DNA of 64,000 nt. Origin: Buddleja alternifolia. Taxonomy: Eukaryota; Streptophyta; Magnoliopsida; Lamiales; Scrophulariaceae. A program made the translations under genes and the position numbers. Positions within the stretch are counted from its first letter, which is position 1; every line of letters begins with the position of its first letter. The notes beneath the pieces are model-generated. The model was not told the origin of the DNA, searched no databases, and saw only the letters and a program-made list of their open reading frames with translations. Shown in pieces: positions 24,253 through 35,721 of this stretch. The DNA lies in assembly GCA_019426215.1 (NCBI GenBank), contig CM033393.1:10140046-10204045 (forward strand), given 5' to 3'.

Positions 24253-25900
24253 TTACCATAGGCTACTTAGATTTTGAGACTGAACCAACTTCTCAAAAAG
24301 ATGGGTGTGTTCGGCAAGAGTTGATTTCATAGCAATCATTTTTTCCATAAGTGCAGCACGTTCTTCCCTAAGCTCAGCACATTCCCTATCTTTTTCTTTT
24401 AAAGTTTCCTGTAGTATCATCATGCCAGAACTTGATTTGTTTGGTTTAGGACCATAACCTTTTCCTGCTATATACGATGACCTTTTCCCAAGAACGTCAT
24501 CAACAATTTTATCGACGTCCACAGTCTCGCCTCTTGTTTCAGCATCAATCTTGCGCTTTTCCATTTCTACCTATAATGTTGTAAGGAAAAAAATTTAGAA
24601 CACTATCTTATATAACAACATACTTTTGAAATTGATAAAGCAAAAAAAAAAAAAGCTAATAAAACACGAATTTTCAACAATATTCTACTTCCAGCACTAT
24701 AATACTGTTTCAACACCTAAACAAATACCGAAAAGGCACCATTTTGATGCTGGAAATAACACCAGAGTAGGTGCTATTTCAACATCAGAATGGTGTTGTT
24801 ACAGCACCTTTACAGGTGCTGTTTTTGTGCTGAAATAGCACCTCTACAGGTGCAGCGATTGGCACGATTAAGTGTTGTTGTAGCATCTATAAAGGTGTTG
24901 TTTCAGCACAAAAACACCACCTGTTAGGTACTGTTTCAGCACCAAACAGGTGCTGAAAGTGCACCTGAACAGGTGCCAAAATAGCACCTGTTTAGGTGCT
25001 GAAATTAGCACGATTAAGTGCTGTTATCAGCACCTAAACAACACTTAATCGTGCAAATTTCAGCACCTAAACAACACTTAATCGTGCAAATTTCAGCACC
25101 TAAACAAGTGATCTTTTGCATGTGCACCTAAACAACTTTGCAGCAGAAAAACAAACGACAATCTTTTAAATTCTAGTTCCACAAACATCAAGTTTATCTA
25201 TATTTGAACTACATCATTAACATACCAAATGTGTATCATTACAAGTAAAAGCTTACCAACATCTACTATAATACTAAAAGAAAAAATGTAAATGCAAATC
25301 AATAACCATATTAACATAATCAATTGTAAGCATCAACACATCAATTCATGAATATAGAAATACAGCAAACACAGGGACTCACATGATTGTTTTCAGATTG
25401 TGGAGTAATCCATTTTTTTCCTTTTGTATAGTGAGTATGCTTGTGAAAGTTTATTCTATCAACCTCATCGCCCTCAAACTCTGGTTCTTAGCTCTGTGAA
25501 AATAGGGTTCTAATTAAATATGAGTCATTTTCTCTATAAGTATACTATATTCTCAAAAGACCATTAAATTACTTACAACCATATGACGAGCTACAACAAA
25601 TGATCTCGAGCCATGGTTATGATTTGTCATCATCTTAGAGCGATTTTGTTTGTTAGTGTTGCATCTCTCCTTAAAATTTTGTTTAGTAAGGATTATAAAA
25701 CAAATTTAAATACACTAAGATTTGTCTTAACTAATTAAAATCGAACTTGATACTTGGGAATCATTGAAAAGTGTAATGCACAATGTTTCCCAATTTTTTT
25801 GAGTTAAGCCTCCAAAAGATGGCTTGTTTCTAATAGCTTCCTCCACTGAATCCCTTAAGTGTAGTGCGGAGATATTTTATCTTTTCGAGTGTGAGCGGAG
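24253..25900 (-). pseudogene. En/Spm-type transposase-associated gene, decayed, four exons visible
   Basis: On the minus strand there are four exon-like pieces. One at about 25900-25750 contains SVEEAIRNKPSFGGLTQ; one at about 25690-25577 contains NTNKQNRSKMMTNHNHGSRS; one at 25493-25383 contains INFHKHTHYTKGKKW; one at 24570-24253 contains VLGKRSSYIAGKGYGPKP then a coiled coil (LKEKDRECAELREERAAL). The NKxNRSK and GxGYGPKP motifs are hallmarks of the plant Ptta/En/Spm transposase family. Donor and acceptor sites at 25383 and 24570 keep frame. A stop sits at the start of the third piece and the N-terminal part is missing. Confidence 0.65.
24680..25135. repeat. Palindromic GCACCTG/CAGGTGC repeat array
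   Basis: About 450 bp is composed of degenerate units around AGCACCTGTTTAGGTGCTG, with copies of CACGATTAAGTG and its complement CACTTAATCGTG. It lies inside the last intron of the decayed transposase gene. No coding frame accounts for it. Confidence 0.7.
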
Positions 25901-26097
25901 ACCATCTTCACTTGAGAGATTGGACTCGTATAAATGAATAATATATGTTATATTATATTTTCAATAATAAAAATAATATACTAACAATTAAAATTATATA
26001 GATATTCTCTAATAAAGAAAGAATACAGAGGTATAATTGGCGTTTAACTTTCTAATTTGAAGTTGAAAAAATTTTAGTTTGAAAATAATTAGATTGT

Positions 26098-26453
26098 TAT
26101 TATGAATAATTATTTGTGGATGTCTATTCATCTCCCAATTTGTTGCCCACTCAACTTTAATCATTACTTGTGGTGTCTATTCATCTCCCAAGTTCTTTAT
26201 GGCCACTTAACTTTAATCATTATGTCTACTCATCTCCCAAAAACTCTTCATCTCCGTGACTTTTCATTTTCCATCATGAGTAAATATAATTTACTCTTTA
26301 GGTAATAAACTTTTGGTATTCTAGTTTTGTGCCTATAAATAGGCAATGACATTGTATTGTAAATACACACAAGAATATCAATAAAAGAGTTCTCTACTTG
26401 ATTCTCTCATTTTATTCTCTCAATTTCATAATATTTGAGTTTATTTCATAACA
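26098..26453 (+). repeat. 5' LTR of the plus-strand copia element
   Basis: It runs from TATTATGAATAATT to CATAACA, with a TATA box TATAAATA at 26334-26341. It is the same length as the 3' LTR and nearly identical to it. Confidence 0.95.
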
Positions 26454-26454
26454 C

Positions 26455-26467
26455 GTTATCAGCACAA
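26455..26467 (+). promoter_or_regulatory. Primer-binding site
   Basis: GTTATCAGCACA lies directly after the 5' LTR. It is the position and type of primer site seen in many plant copia elements whose LTR ends in CATAACA. Confidence 0.65.
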
Positions 26468-26849
26468 TCCGTCTCAAGGTGTTAATCATTTTGAAATTTG
26501 GCTAAAGATATACATGGGGTACTCAACGTATGATGTAAAATCCATTGAGAAATTTTCGTGAGTTATTATGAGTTTGTAAAGAAAATTGATGGACAAGATT
26601 TTTAAAACAAAGCAAGAAGAAAAGGTAAAGAAAAGGTACGTATATTTCAATATTTAACAAAAATAGAAATATGCAATAATTCTCTTGATGTTTGGAAAGA
26701 AGACATATGTATATATGCATATATTTGATTAGTATTATTCTTTTGAATAATCCTATCATGTTGAAAATATTTTAAGAAGTTGAATGATTGTTATGTTATT
26801 CATCTTATACTTTGATATAGTATTATATTGATGAATCTTGAAAAAACTT

Positions 26850-27420
26850 GACTTTGTGATCTTGATATTACGAGGAAAAATTATTTTTCTTGGGCGTTAG
26901 ATGTTGAAATTCATCTTGATGCAAATAACTATACTCCATTCCCTGAAGTGAATGTGTTGAGCAATATATAAATTCATATATGCAAATAACTATACTCCAT
27001 TCCCTGAAGTGAATGTGTTGAGCAATATATAATTATTTTAATCATGAATCCCGTCCAACTAGTTCTGCTACATTCCCTGAAGTGAAAGTAGCAGCACATA
27101 ACTATTTTAATCTTTAAAGAAATCATGGACGTGGACGTGGTCGTAGATATGGTTATGGAAATCGTGGTGGTTATTCAAAGAATACATCTTTCCACCAGAA
27201 GTGAAAAAATAATGAAGAGAAACATGAAAGTGGCCAAAATAGCAAATTTGTGGAAAATTTATGTTATCGTTGTGGTAGTAAAGGTCATTGGTCATGTACC
27301 TGTCGTACACCAAAACATCTTGTTGACCTTTACTAAGAATCGCTAAAAAGTAAAAGAAAGAAAATAGAAACAAATTTTGCTTTTGAAGAAGGCGATTCTG
27401 ATCATGGCCGATTTTGATGA
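26850..27420 (+). pseudogene. Copia gag remnant
   Basis: A short piece near 26868-26925 reads NYFSWALDVEIHLDA, a copia gag start. It is followed by a tandem duplication of about 57 bp (26923-26971 and 26980-27028). The nucleocapsid zinc knuckle C-X2-C-X4-H-X4-C is intact at 27262-27303 (CYRCGSKGHWSCTC). Most of the capsid coding region between them is missing. The protein could not function. Confidence 0.7.
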
Positions 27421-27603
27421 CACTCATTTAGATGTTGCTGATTTCTATGATGATCCTAATAGAAAAATTGATCATTTGATTGGAGATGCAAGTAATCATA
27501 ACAAATTTTATAAGTTTTCATTAATGAAGTAATTATTTATAAATTTGTCGTTTATAAATTTGCCAACATCCTCAAGAATAAAAAATACTTCTCTTATTTA
27601 GTA

Positions 27604-28014
27604 ATGCAAGATGCCAATGTTAGTACTATATCGAGTAGTGCAAAGTTAATTGAAGGCTCCGGCAGAGCTAATATATTGTTACTCGAAGGAACGCAATTTT
27701 ATATTGATGAAGCATTATATTCTACCAAGTCTCAAAGAAATTTACTAAGCTTCAAAGATATCCGCCGAAATGGATATCATATTGATACAACAAGTGATGG
27801 CAATATTGAGTATCTTTACATCATTAATACAATATCTGGTAACAAATGTATATTGGAAAAGTTGCCAGCATTGTCTTCCGGTTTGTACTACACGCATGTA
27901 TCTAATATTGAAACACATGTTATCGTAAACCAGAAGTTTACAAATCAAAATAAGTTTGTTGTTTGGCATGACCGGTTGGGCCATCCCGGATCAATTATGA
28001 TGCGAATCCATTGA
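27604..28014 (+). pseudogene. Copia protease tail and pre-integrase domain
   Basis: The frame contains the protease C-terminal half (EALYSTKSQRNLLSFKDIRR) and the zinc-binding start of integrase (VWHDRLGHPGSIMM). The active-site part of the protease should lie upstream at 27480-27600, where the frame is disturbed. The frame ends at 28014, and integrase continues in the next frame. Confidence 0.75.
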
Positions 28015-28992
28015 AGAACCAGCAGATTCTTCAATCGAATGATTTCTCATGTGCTGTTTGTTCACAAGGAAAGTTGACTATTCGACTATTAACAACAAAA
28101 GTAGGAAGTGAATCTCTTACGTTTTTGGAACGTATTCAAGGCAATATTTGTGGACCAATACACCCGTCGTGTGGACCATTTAGATATTTTATGGTTTTAA
28201 TTGATACATCAACAAGATGGTCACATGTATCTTTGTTATCAACTCGTAACTTGGCGTTTGCGAGATTGCTTACTCAATTGATTAGAATACGAGCACATTT
28301 TCCTGATTATCCAATTAAGAAGATACGCCTTGATAATGCGGGTGAATTTACTTCCAAAAACGTTCAATGACTATTGTATGTCTATTGGAATTGATGTTGA
28401 ACATCCTGTAGCACATGTTCATACACAAAACGGTCTAGCAGAATCGTTTATTAAGCGTCTGTAGTTAATTGCAAAACCTTTACTTATGAGATCAAAACTT
28501 CCTATTTCTTGTTGGGGACATGCTGTTTTGCATGCAGCAGCACTTATTCGCATAAGGCCAACAAGTTATCATAAGTTCTCCCCATTACACTTGGTTTTTG
28601 GTCAGGAACCAAATATTTCCCATCTAAGAATTTTTGGATGTGCGGTATATGTTCCAATTGCTCCACCACAACGCACTAAGATGGGTCCTCAAAGGAAGTT
28701 GGGAATATATGTTGGATTCGAGTCTCCATCGATAATAAAGTATCTAGAGCCATTGACTGGCGATTTATTTATGGCTCGATTTGCTGATTGTCATTTTGAT
28801 GAATCAGATTTCCCAACATTAGGGGGAGAAAATAAGCAGCTGGAAAAGAAAATTAGTTGGAATGAATTATCTTTATCTCATCTTGATCCTCGAACAAAAC
28901 AAAGTGAACTGGAAGTTCAAAAGATAATTCACTTGCAAGGTTTAGCTAACCAACTGCCAGACGCATTTACTGACCTAAAAAAAGGTGATTAA
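28011..28992 (+). pseudogene. Copia integrase, inactive
   Basis: The second half of the zinc finger (CAVCSQGKL) is followed by the catalytic core. The first catalytic aspartate is replaced by asparagine in QGNICGPI. The second is present in IRLDNAGEF, and the glutamate is present in NGLAESF. A frameshift at about 28360 and a stop at about 28462 split the core. The 28486-28992 frame holds the integrase C-terminal region, including HLRIFGCAVYVPI and GPQRKLGIYVGF. Confidence 0.85.
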
Positions 28993-29467
28993 GTCACATG
29001 TACCAGCTGTTAATGCTCCAGTAAGAATTGTTGTCCCTGAAGGTCAAAGTAATGAGTCTACTGCACGCCTGAAGCGTGGTAGACCTATCGGTTCCAAAGA
29101 TAGTCATCCTCGAAAAATAAAAGGAGCTAAGAATCAAGATGGTCTAATTGAGGATAAAATAACTCCAGAAGAGTCCCCAGTTATAACTAATATTTCGGTT
29201 CCAGAAGAACCTCAGGTACCTGAAACTTGTGAAAATAATGAGATCTCAAAAGATTATGTTATGAACGGGAAACGATTGAATCGAAATGAAGTCAACGTTG
29301 ACGATAAATTTGCATATGATGTAGCGCTAAATATGATGAATGATAATGAGGATCAAGAACCAAAGTCTGTTAATGAATGTCGACAAAGAAATGATTGGCC
29401 AAAATGGAAAGACGCAATGAGGGCAGAGTTAAACTCGCTTAAATCAACGAAAAGTTTTTGGACCTGA
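28985..29467 (+). pseudogene. Copia integrase-RT linker and RT start
   Basis: The frame runs from a charged linker to the conserved RT entry (QRNDWPKWKDAMRAELNSL). It ends where a 38-bp stretch (AGTTTTGGACCTG to AGATGTAAA) is tandemly duplicated at about 29453-29527, which introduces a stop and a frame change. Confidence 0.7.
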
Positions 29468-29529
29468 AGTCCGTACACCTGAAGATGTAAAAGTTTTGGA
29501 CCTGTAGTCCGTACACCTGAAGATGTAAA

Positions 29530-30450
29530 GCCAGTAGGATACAAATGGGTATTTGTGCGAAAACGAAATGAGAAAAATGAAATTGTAAGATATAAGGCAC
29601 GTCTTGTTGCCCAAGGGTTTTCGCAACGACCTGGCATAGATTATGAGGAGACTGATTCTCCTGTGGTGGATGCAACTACTTTTCGTTATATAATAAGTCT
29701 GGCAGTGCATGAAAAATCTGATTTGCGTCGAATGGATGTTGTTACAGCCTATTTGTATGGCTCGCTTGATAATGATATATATATATATATATATATATGA
29801 AAATCCCTGAAGGATTTAATATGCCTGAAGCATATAATTCAAGTTCTTGAGAACATTATTCAATATAATTAAGTAAGTCATTGTATGGACTGAAACAATC
29901 TGGACGAATGTGGTATAATCGTCTCAGTGAATATTTGTTGAAGGAAGGATATAAGAATGATCAAATTTGTCCTTGTATTTTCATCTGGAAATGAGTTTGT
30001 TATAATTACAGTTTATGTTGGCGATTTAAATATCGTTGGAACTCCTGAAGAGATTTCAAAAACTGTTAATTGCTTAAAGAAAGAATTTGAGATGAAAGAT
30101 CTTGGAAGAACAAAATTTTGCCTTGGGTTGCGAATTGAATATTTAAATAATGGAATTTTTGTATATCAAGACGCTTATATATCAAAGGTGCTAAAACGAT
30201 TCTATATGGATAAATCACATCCATTGAGCACCCCGATGGTCGTAAGGTCACTAGATGTGAAAAAAGATCCTTTTCGACCTCGAGAAAGTGATGAAGAACT
30301 ACTTGGTCCTGAAGTACCATATCTAAGTGCAATCGGTGCACTAATGTATCTTGCTTGTCACACTCGACCTGATATAGCATTCGCTGTTAATCTATTAGCA
30401 AGATATAGTTCTTCTCCTACACGAAGGCATTGGAATGGGGTTAAACAGAT
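29530..30450 (+). pseudogene. Copia reverse transcriptase, inactive
   Basis: The palm region begins in 29530-29800 (YKARLVAQGFSQRPGIDYEE, RRMDVVTAYLYGSLDNDIY), where a TA expansion of about 24 bp disrupts the frame. It resumes at about 29870 with the LKQSGRMWYN region and continues in 29957-30541. The catalytic YVDD box is YVGD, so one aspartate is lost. The thumb contains YLSAIGALMYLACHTRPDIA. Confidence 0.88.
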
Positions 30451-30459
30451 GCTGGATAT

Positions 30460-30933
30460 ATGTCTGATCCTCATAATGGTCGTTCACAAACGGGCTATTT
30501 ATTTACATGTGGTGGCACAGCCATTTCATGGCGGTCTATGAAACAAACCATATCGGCCACATCATCTAATCATGCAGAAATATTGGCTATTCACGAGGCA
30601 AGTCGAGAATGTGTTTGGTTAAGATCCATGATTCAACACATTCGAGGGACTTGTGGTTTATCTTCTGGAAAAATGATCCCGATGATCTTATATGAAGATA
30701 ATTCCGCATGTATCGCACAATTGAAAGAAGGGTACATTAAAGGAGATAGAACAAAGCATATTTCACCAAAGTTCTTTTTCACTCACGATCTTCAGAAGAA
30801 TGGTGATATCAATGTTCAACAAATCCGTTCCAGAGATAATCTTGCTGATTTGTTCACCAAGGCACTTCCTACAACAACATTTGAAAAACTAGTCTACAAT
30901 ATTGGCGTGCGCAGACTTAAAGATCTTGACTGA
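30460..30933 (+). pseudogene. Copia RNase H domain
   Basis: The domain is unbroken over 157 codons: GRSQTGYLFTCGGTAISWRS, SNHAEILAIHEASRECVWL, LYEDNSACIAQLKEGYIKGD and NLADLFTKALPTTTFEKL. These are the standard copia RNase H motifs, with the D, E and D residues in place. It can only be made as part of the broken polyprotein, so it is scored as a pseudogene despite its intact frame. Confidence 0.85.
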
Positions 30934-31144
30934 TATTGTCATGAGGGGGAGATAATACGCGCTGCACTCTTTTTCCCTTAACCAAGGTTTTTCCCACTGG
31001 GTTTTCCTGGTAAGGTTTTTAATGAGGCAGCATCTGATTGCGTATTTAAAGAATTATGTACTCTTTTTCCTTCACTAGGTTTTTATCCCACAGGATTTTT
31101 CCTAGTAAGGTTTTAACGAGGCATATTTTTAAGTGATAGACATC

Positions 31145-31154
31145 CAAGGGGGAG
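31145..31154 (+). promoter_or_regulatory. Polypurine tract
   Basis: CAAGGGGGAG lies immediately before the 3' LTR, as expected for plus-strand priming. Confidence 0.85.
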
Positions 31155-31510
31155 TATTATGAATAATTATTTGTGGATGTCTATTCATCTCCCAAATTGT
31201 TAGCCACTCAACTTTAATCATTACTTGTGGTGTCTATTCATCTCCCAAGTTCTTTATGGCCACTTAACTTTAATCATTATGTCTACTCATCTCCCAAAAA
31301 CTCTTCATCTCTGTGACTTTTCATTTTCCATCATGAGTAAATATAATTTACTCTTTAGGTAATAAACTTTTGGTATTCTAGTTTTGTGCCTATAAATAGG
31401 CAATGGCATTGTATTGTAAATACACACAAGAATATCAATAAAAGAGTTCTCTACTTGATTCTCTCATTTTATTCTCTCAATTTCATAATATTTGAGTTTA
31501 TTTCATAACA
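31155..31510 (+). repeat. 3' LTR of the plus-strand copia element
   Basis: It is 356 bp, begins TATTATG and ends CATAACA, and is nearly identical to 26098-26453. It is followed by the ATTGT target duplication. Confidence 0.95.
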
Positions 31511-31515
31511 ATTGT

Positions 31516-31984
31516 AATGATTTTGAACTGTGAGATATAGTTATTGCACTTTGAATCCCTTTTTTGTTCTATACCTTCCAGCGAATTTTTATATTTTCAC
31601 TTATAAGTTATCAATGTAGAATTTTCCTACAAATCCTGAATACGTCCAATACTCGACTCGAGCTCGATCACTAAAAGCTCATTTGAACTCGGTTCATCAA
31701 CATATCAAACCAAGCTTGAATGACTTTTTATGTTTGATAAGCTTTGAAACTCTGCTCGAGCTCAGCTCGATTAGTAAAAATTGATAAAAACATGTACAAA
31801 AAAGTCAAGCTACTTGAGCTTGACTCGTGTTCGTCTTGACTAAAGTTCGTTTGAGCTCAGCTCGATTAACAATCAGACAAGCTAAAACATAAATTTTGAA
31901 GCTTGGTTGTTATTCAAACAAGGTTGAACAACTACTCGTTCGCCTCGACTCAACTCAACTCAACTCATTTACACTCCTAATCAT
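31516..31984. repeat. hAT-like remnant rich in CGAGCTC
   Basis: From about 31640 there are repeated GAGCTCGA/CTCGAGC motifs, ending in CTCATTTACACTCCTA at 31979. This looks like the right terminus of hAT-like elements that start TAGGRGTGTAAA. No matching left end or 8-bp duplication was found, so it is incomplete. No gene is present. Confidence 0.5.
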
Positions 31985-32055
31985 GGGGTTGTAGCTTAGT
32001 GGTGAGAATTCCAGTTGTGGCCGTGGAGACCTGGGCTCGAATCCCAGCAGCCACA
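31985..32055 (+). tRNA. tRNA-His (GTG), probably a pseudogene
   Basis: The sequence folds as a tRNA. The A-box is TAGCTTAGTGG, the anticodon loop TTGTGGC carries GTG, the T arm is CTGGGCTCGAATCCCAG, and the acceptor 3' strand is CAGCCAC. A run of five T follows at 32063-32067, a plausible Pol III terminator. Against the plant tRNA-His pattern, one base is missing from the anticodon stem (CCAG against CGTGG). The acceptor 5' strand GGGGTTG gives one mismatch and one G-T pair. Decay is therefore likely, but it could still be transcribed. Confidence 0.8.
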
Positions 32056-32383
32056 TTATTCGTTTTTACTCTGTTATCTTTTTGCTTTCTCCATTTATTT
32101 ACTAGTATTTTCCAGTAGTGAAGACTAAGCTGGCTTCTTTAATCAACTATTAAAACCAATACCTATCTACATATCCACACTCCAAAAAATAATAATTAAA
32201 TTAATATTGCATCAACTCGAAGAATAGAAATAGTTTCGCCACCATTATTAATAATGATTTGCAGGCCAGCTTGAATCAAAATAAAGTAGCAGTAGCTTTA
32301 TCCTCTCTCTCTATATATATATATACATATATACACATACACATGCTTTAACTTCTTTAAAATGATAATCTTCCTAAATCTTA

Positions 32384-32784
32384 GGCAATGTTTGGTTATG
32401 TTTTCATACTATGTTTGGTCCAAAATTCTCACCAAATCATGTTTGGTTCACAAAATATTTGGCCCAAATACACTACTTTTTTTGTCAAAAAAAAAACATA
32501 ATAATTATTTTTCATATTTTTACCCCTACTTTGTCCCTACACTCCACTCAATGTGTTCTCTCTCTCTTCTCTAACAGACAAAAGCTTAATAATTTGACTG
32601 CTACAGTAACTTTTGTTCTCTTTGGAAACAAAACCAAACATTATCTCACCAAAAAAAACACCCAAAAACCAACAACTCTCAAAATAAAACCAAACACAAT
32701 CTCATCAAACACGCTCGTATCCCCATAAACTTTTCACCAATAATTCTCACCAAAATATCATCCCAAAACATAACCAAACGTACC
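32384..32784. mobile_element. Tourist-like MITE
   Basis: The left end GGCAATGTTTGGTTATG and the right end, on the other strand, GGTACGTTTGGTTATG form a clear terminal inverted repeat over a 401-bp AT-rich body. TTA lies on the left and TGA on the right, which fits a decayed Harbinger-type TTA target duplication. The internal open frames are not genes. Confidence 0.75.
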
Positions 32785-33891
32785 TGAATCTTTGAAAATT
32801 CCCCATCCTAAATCTCCACTTTCAGTCATTCAATCAAACATTTCCCTTACATCCACTTTTTGAATTTCTTCTTTTCTAATCTATTAATTAAGTAGTTGGG
32901 CCTTTCTATAATCTATAGTTTACGTGCACTTACAACAAACTCAACAAAATTACAAATTACAGGCTAACATCATGGCATCTATGCAGAACAAAGTAACAGA
33001 AGTATACGGCCATTAAAAGATGAAATTACAAATAAGCAACAAACATAAGCCAACTTCAAGATCAAAAAGGCAAGACAAATCAACTAATAACAAGTCACAA
33101 TTATAAGCATAGACCATCTTAATACCCAAATCAATGTCTCGTACCCGAATCCAAGATCGAAAGACATGTTCAATCAATAACAAATCAAAAAATTAGAATT
33201 AACCTCATACCAATTACATGTGAAATCATGATCCCTAGACAACCAAAACAGACACTGAATAGCCATACCTGTAAGTAGATTCCTGTTATATATTAAATCC
33301 AACTCAATTTAGCTCCCCAAAATACAAACTCTCAAGCAATGGCTTCAATAGAGAAACCTAAACATGCGAAAAGAAGAAATCTTTAAAGAGACAAACCAAT
33401 CAAAATAAAATATCAAAGGACAAGAAAAATTACAACCTTTTTCGAATTGAGAAAGTACAAATCAGCAATTCTTTGTCTAAATTTCACCTGAGAGCGCCCG
33501 TAAAAGAAAATTGAGGGAAGTTAAGATGTGAAGGGTTTTGGATTATTGGGAGTAGGAGACGTGAGTACATGGGAAGTTTTCTGCGAAATATTTTGTGTGC
33601 TTTGGGATTTACTTGGCACCCAAATCTGTTACTTATTTCATATTATTTTTTTTGTAAATTACTTTTTTTTTCTTCTGTCATGTAAATTATTTAATAATAT
33701 TAAATTAAGTAAAACTTACATAAAAACATATAAAGTTGTATAAAAAATAGTAAAAGTAATATTTGAAAATGATGCAGCGGATTGTATAAAGTAAAGATGA
33801 ACGTGACTATAAGAATCTTTTCAGAAAAATGGCCAGATCGACTACGGTTCTCAGGTAGAAATATTTTATTGAATCAATATATTATGGTAAG
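32785..33891. other. Intergenic, no gene recognised
   Basis: AT-rich sequence with only short frames. A purine-rich plus strand from 32940 to 33480 with an AG/GTGAAA border near 33488 on the minus strand could be an untranslated exon, but nothing supports a protein. Confidence 0.6.
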
Positions 33892-34375
33892 TAGGGGTGT
33901 TCATAAAAAGCAAAAATTCGGTTATCTAGCTGAACCGAACCGAAAACCGATAATTCGGTTTGAACCGAAATCGAACTCAAAAATTCAGTTCAGTTTTCGT
34001 TTTTCTTTTTTTGTTGTTTTTTACAAAGAATTGGTTTTCGGTTGCATTTCGATTTTGAGGTACGGTTCAGTTCGGTTAATCGAAAACTAATTTTTTTTTT
34101 TTTTTTTTATATAGTATAATATAGACCAAAAACTATTTAAAAAAAAGTGTGTTTACTAGTGACAATTTATAGGAAAAGAAAGAAAATGCCCAAATTTATT
34201 TATTTATTATATTAATATTTTATTTTATTTTATTTTTCAGAAATTCGGTTTAACCGAAAATCGAATCTTTCCGAACTGAAAAGTTTGGTTTTTAATCGAA
34301 CTGATCTGAACTTTTTCGGTTCGGTTTGGAATTTTGGTTCAGTTTCAGACCAAACCGAACCGATGAACACGCCCA
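33892..34375. mobile_element. hAT-like non-autonomous element
   Basis: It starts TAGGGGTGTTCAT and, on the other strand, TGGGCGTGTTCATC. It is flanked by ATGGTAAG (33884-33891) and ACGGTAAG (34376-34383), an 8-bp duplication with one mismatch. Both ends are filled with AACCGAACCGAAAACCG repeats. No transposase is present. Confidence 0.85.
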
Positions 34376-34663
34376 ACGGTAAGTGAACAAAAATTTTAAC
34401 TAATATAGTAGATATTTTACATGGATATGTTATTTTATTAATTAAGCTAATACAAAAAAAAAAGTAAATAAACCTAATATTTATTTCACTAATTGAGACA
34501 TTTACTTGTTCAAGGACTAATCATTCGCATAATTTCACAAGAAGTAGGATTAATGGTTTGTAGGAACTTGTATAATGGAAGAATTTTATAATCAAATTCG
34601 CACACATACCTTCTTTTCAAACATACCTTCATACTAGTAGATAGTATTTTGCATATTTGAGGT

Positions 34664-34695
34664 TTAGAGTTTAGGGGTTAGGGGTTAGGGTTATT
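34664..34695 (+). repeat. Short telomere-like TTTAGGG repeats
   Basis: GTTTAGAGTTTAGGGGTTAGG followed by GGTTAGGGTTATT resembles a few degenerate copies of the plant telomere repeat. The flanks are ordinary AT-rich DNA. Confidence 0.5.
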
Positions 34696-34911
34696 CATAT
34701 TCATTGCTTTATAAGTTACAAATATAAAAGTTTTCAAAAGAAAGTTGTTAAATTAAATGTTAAATACCTTGAGATTATGTGTAATAACTAATTTTGTCTT
34801 ATATAATCTTTTTCTTGAATAATTAAGTTTAATTTGTACTTTGTTCTCAATGTAGAAGCTACCAATAAATCTTTTGTTATATTGAGATTACTACGAGTAG
34901 CTACGTCAATA

Positions 34912-35721
34912 GGGAAAATTACACTTTTGGTCCCGTATGAGTCGGTTCAAAACACTTTTAGTCTCGTAAGACTTTTTTCGACACTTTTAGTCCCATAGGA
35001 TTAAAAAAGTGACACTTTTGGTCTCAAATATTAAAAAATGGTCGAAAAATGGCGAGTGGATCTCACTCACCAATAAAAACAAAAAAATTCAAAAAATTAA
35101 TAAAATAATAAAAAAAGAAAGGAAAAAGAAGATGAACACTGTTCTGTTCATCTTCTTCTTCAACCCCCCCTCCCCCCCCAAACACACCTTCCAGCCATCT
35201 CCACTGTCGCCGGCACCGCCCACTCTAAAAAGCTCGACCCAAACCTCTCCCCCCAAACATGACACGACCCCCCCCCCCAAAAAAAAAAACATGACCCGGC
35301 CCCAACACTTCTAAAAACGTCGCCTGCGATGAAGGGGTGCCGGCGTGGAGTTGGCGGCGGTGGTGGGGGGCCAGCGTGGCGGGGGGAGGGCGGGGGGATG
35401 GTGGGTGTGGTGTTGGGGAAGAAGATGAACAGTGTTTTCGAAACACTGTTCATCTTCTTCCCTTTTTCTTTTTTTGTTTATTTATTTATTTAATTAATAT
35501 TTTGAATTTTTTTTCTTTTTTTTCTTTAGTACTTTCTTCCAAAATCACGAGCCCCAGGACGTGCGTGTGTTACACGCGAAACTCCTATGGGACCAAACTG
35601 AGATTTGAGACCAAAAGTGTCACTTTTTCAATCCAATGGGACTAAAAGTGTCGAAAAAAATTCCTATGGGACTAAAAGTGTAATGGAGCAACTCCTATGG
35701 GACCAAAAGTGCAATTTTCCC
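34912..35721. mobile_element. Mutator-like foldback element with long TIRs
   Basis: Terminal inverted repeats of about 120 bp begin GGGAAAATTRCACTTTTGGT and are made of repeated ACACTTTTAGTCCCATAGGA-type units. The flanks TACGTCAATA (34902-34911) and TACATCAATA (35722-35731) form a 10-bp target duplication with one mismatch, in the Mutator size range. The interior has a C-rich/G-rich centre and two hairpins, one with perfect 20-bp arms (35418-35437 and 35441-35460). It carries no transposase. Long frames inside are composition effects. Confidence 0.88.

Larger units (their letters stand above)
22274..26097 (-). mobile_element. CACTA (En/Spm) element, one end present, other end not found
   Basis: The terminus CACTACAAG at 22274-22282 is split from GAATTTTGTC (23178) by an hAT-like insertion. 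Inside come subterminal repeats (23178-23810) and a decayed transposase gene on the minus strand (24253-25900). The opposite terminus was not found before the copia insertion at 26098, nor clearly after it, so the element is probably truncated. Confidence 0.65.
26098..31510 (+). mobile_element. Ty1/copia retrotransposon, near-complete, inactive
   Basis: Two 356-bp LTRs flank a damaged gag-pol, and a perfect 5-bp target duplication ATTGT (26093-26097, 31511-31515) encloses the element. The LTRs differ at only about five positions by eye, so the insertion is recent compared with its neighbours. Primer site and purine tract are present. The gag region is strongly shortened and pol is split by several stops and frameshifts. 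Confidence 0.95.

Noticed and set aside
35009..35645. Several 70-100 codon frames on both strands
   Set aside because: They are inside the Mutator-like foldback element and follow its inverted repeats and homopolymers.
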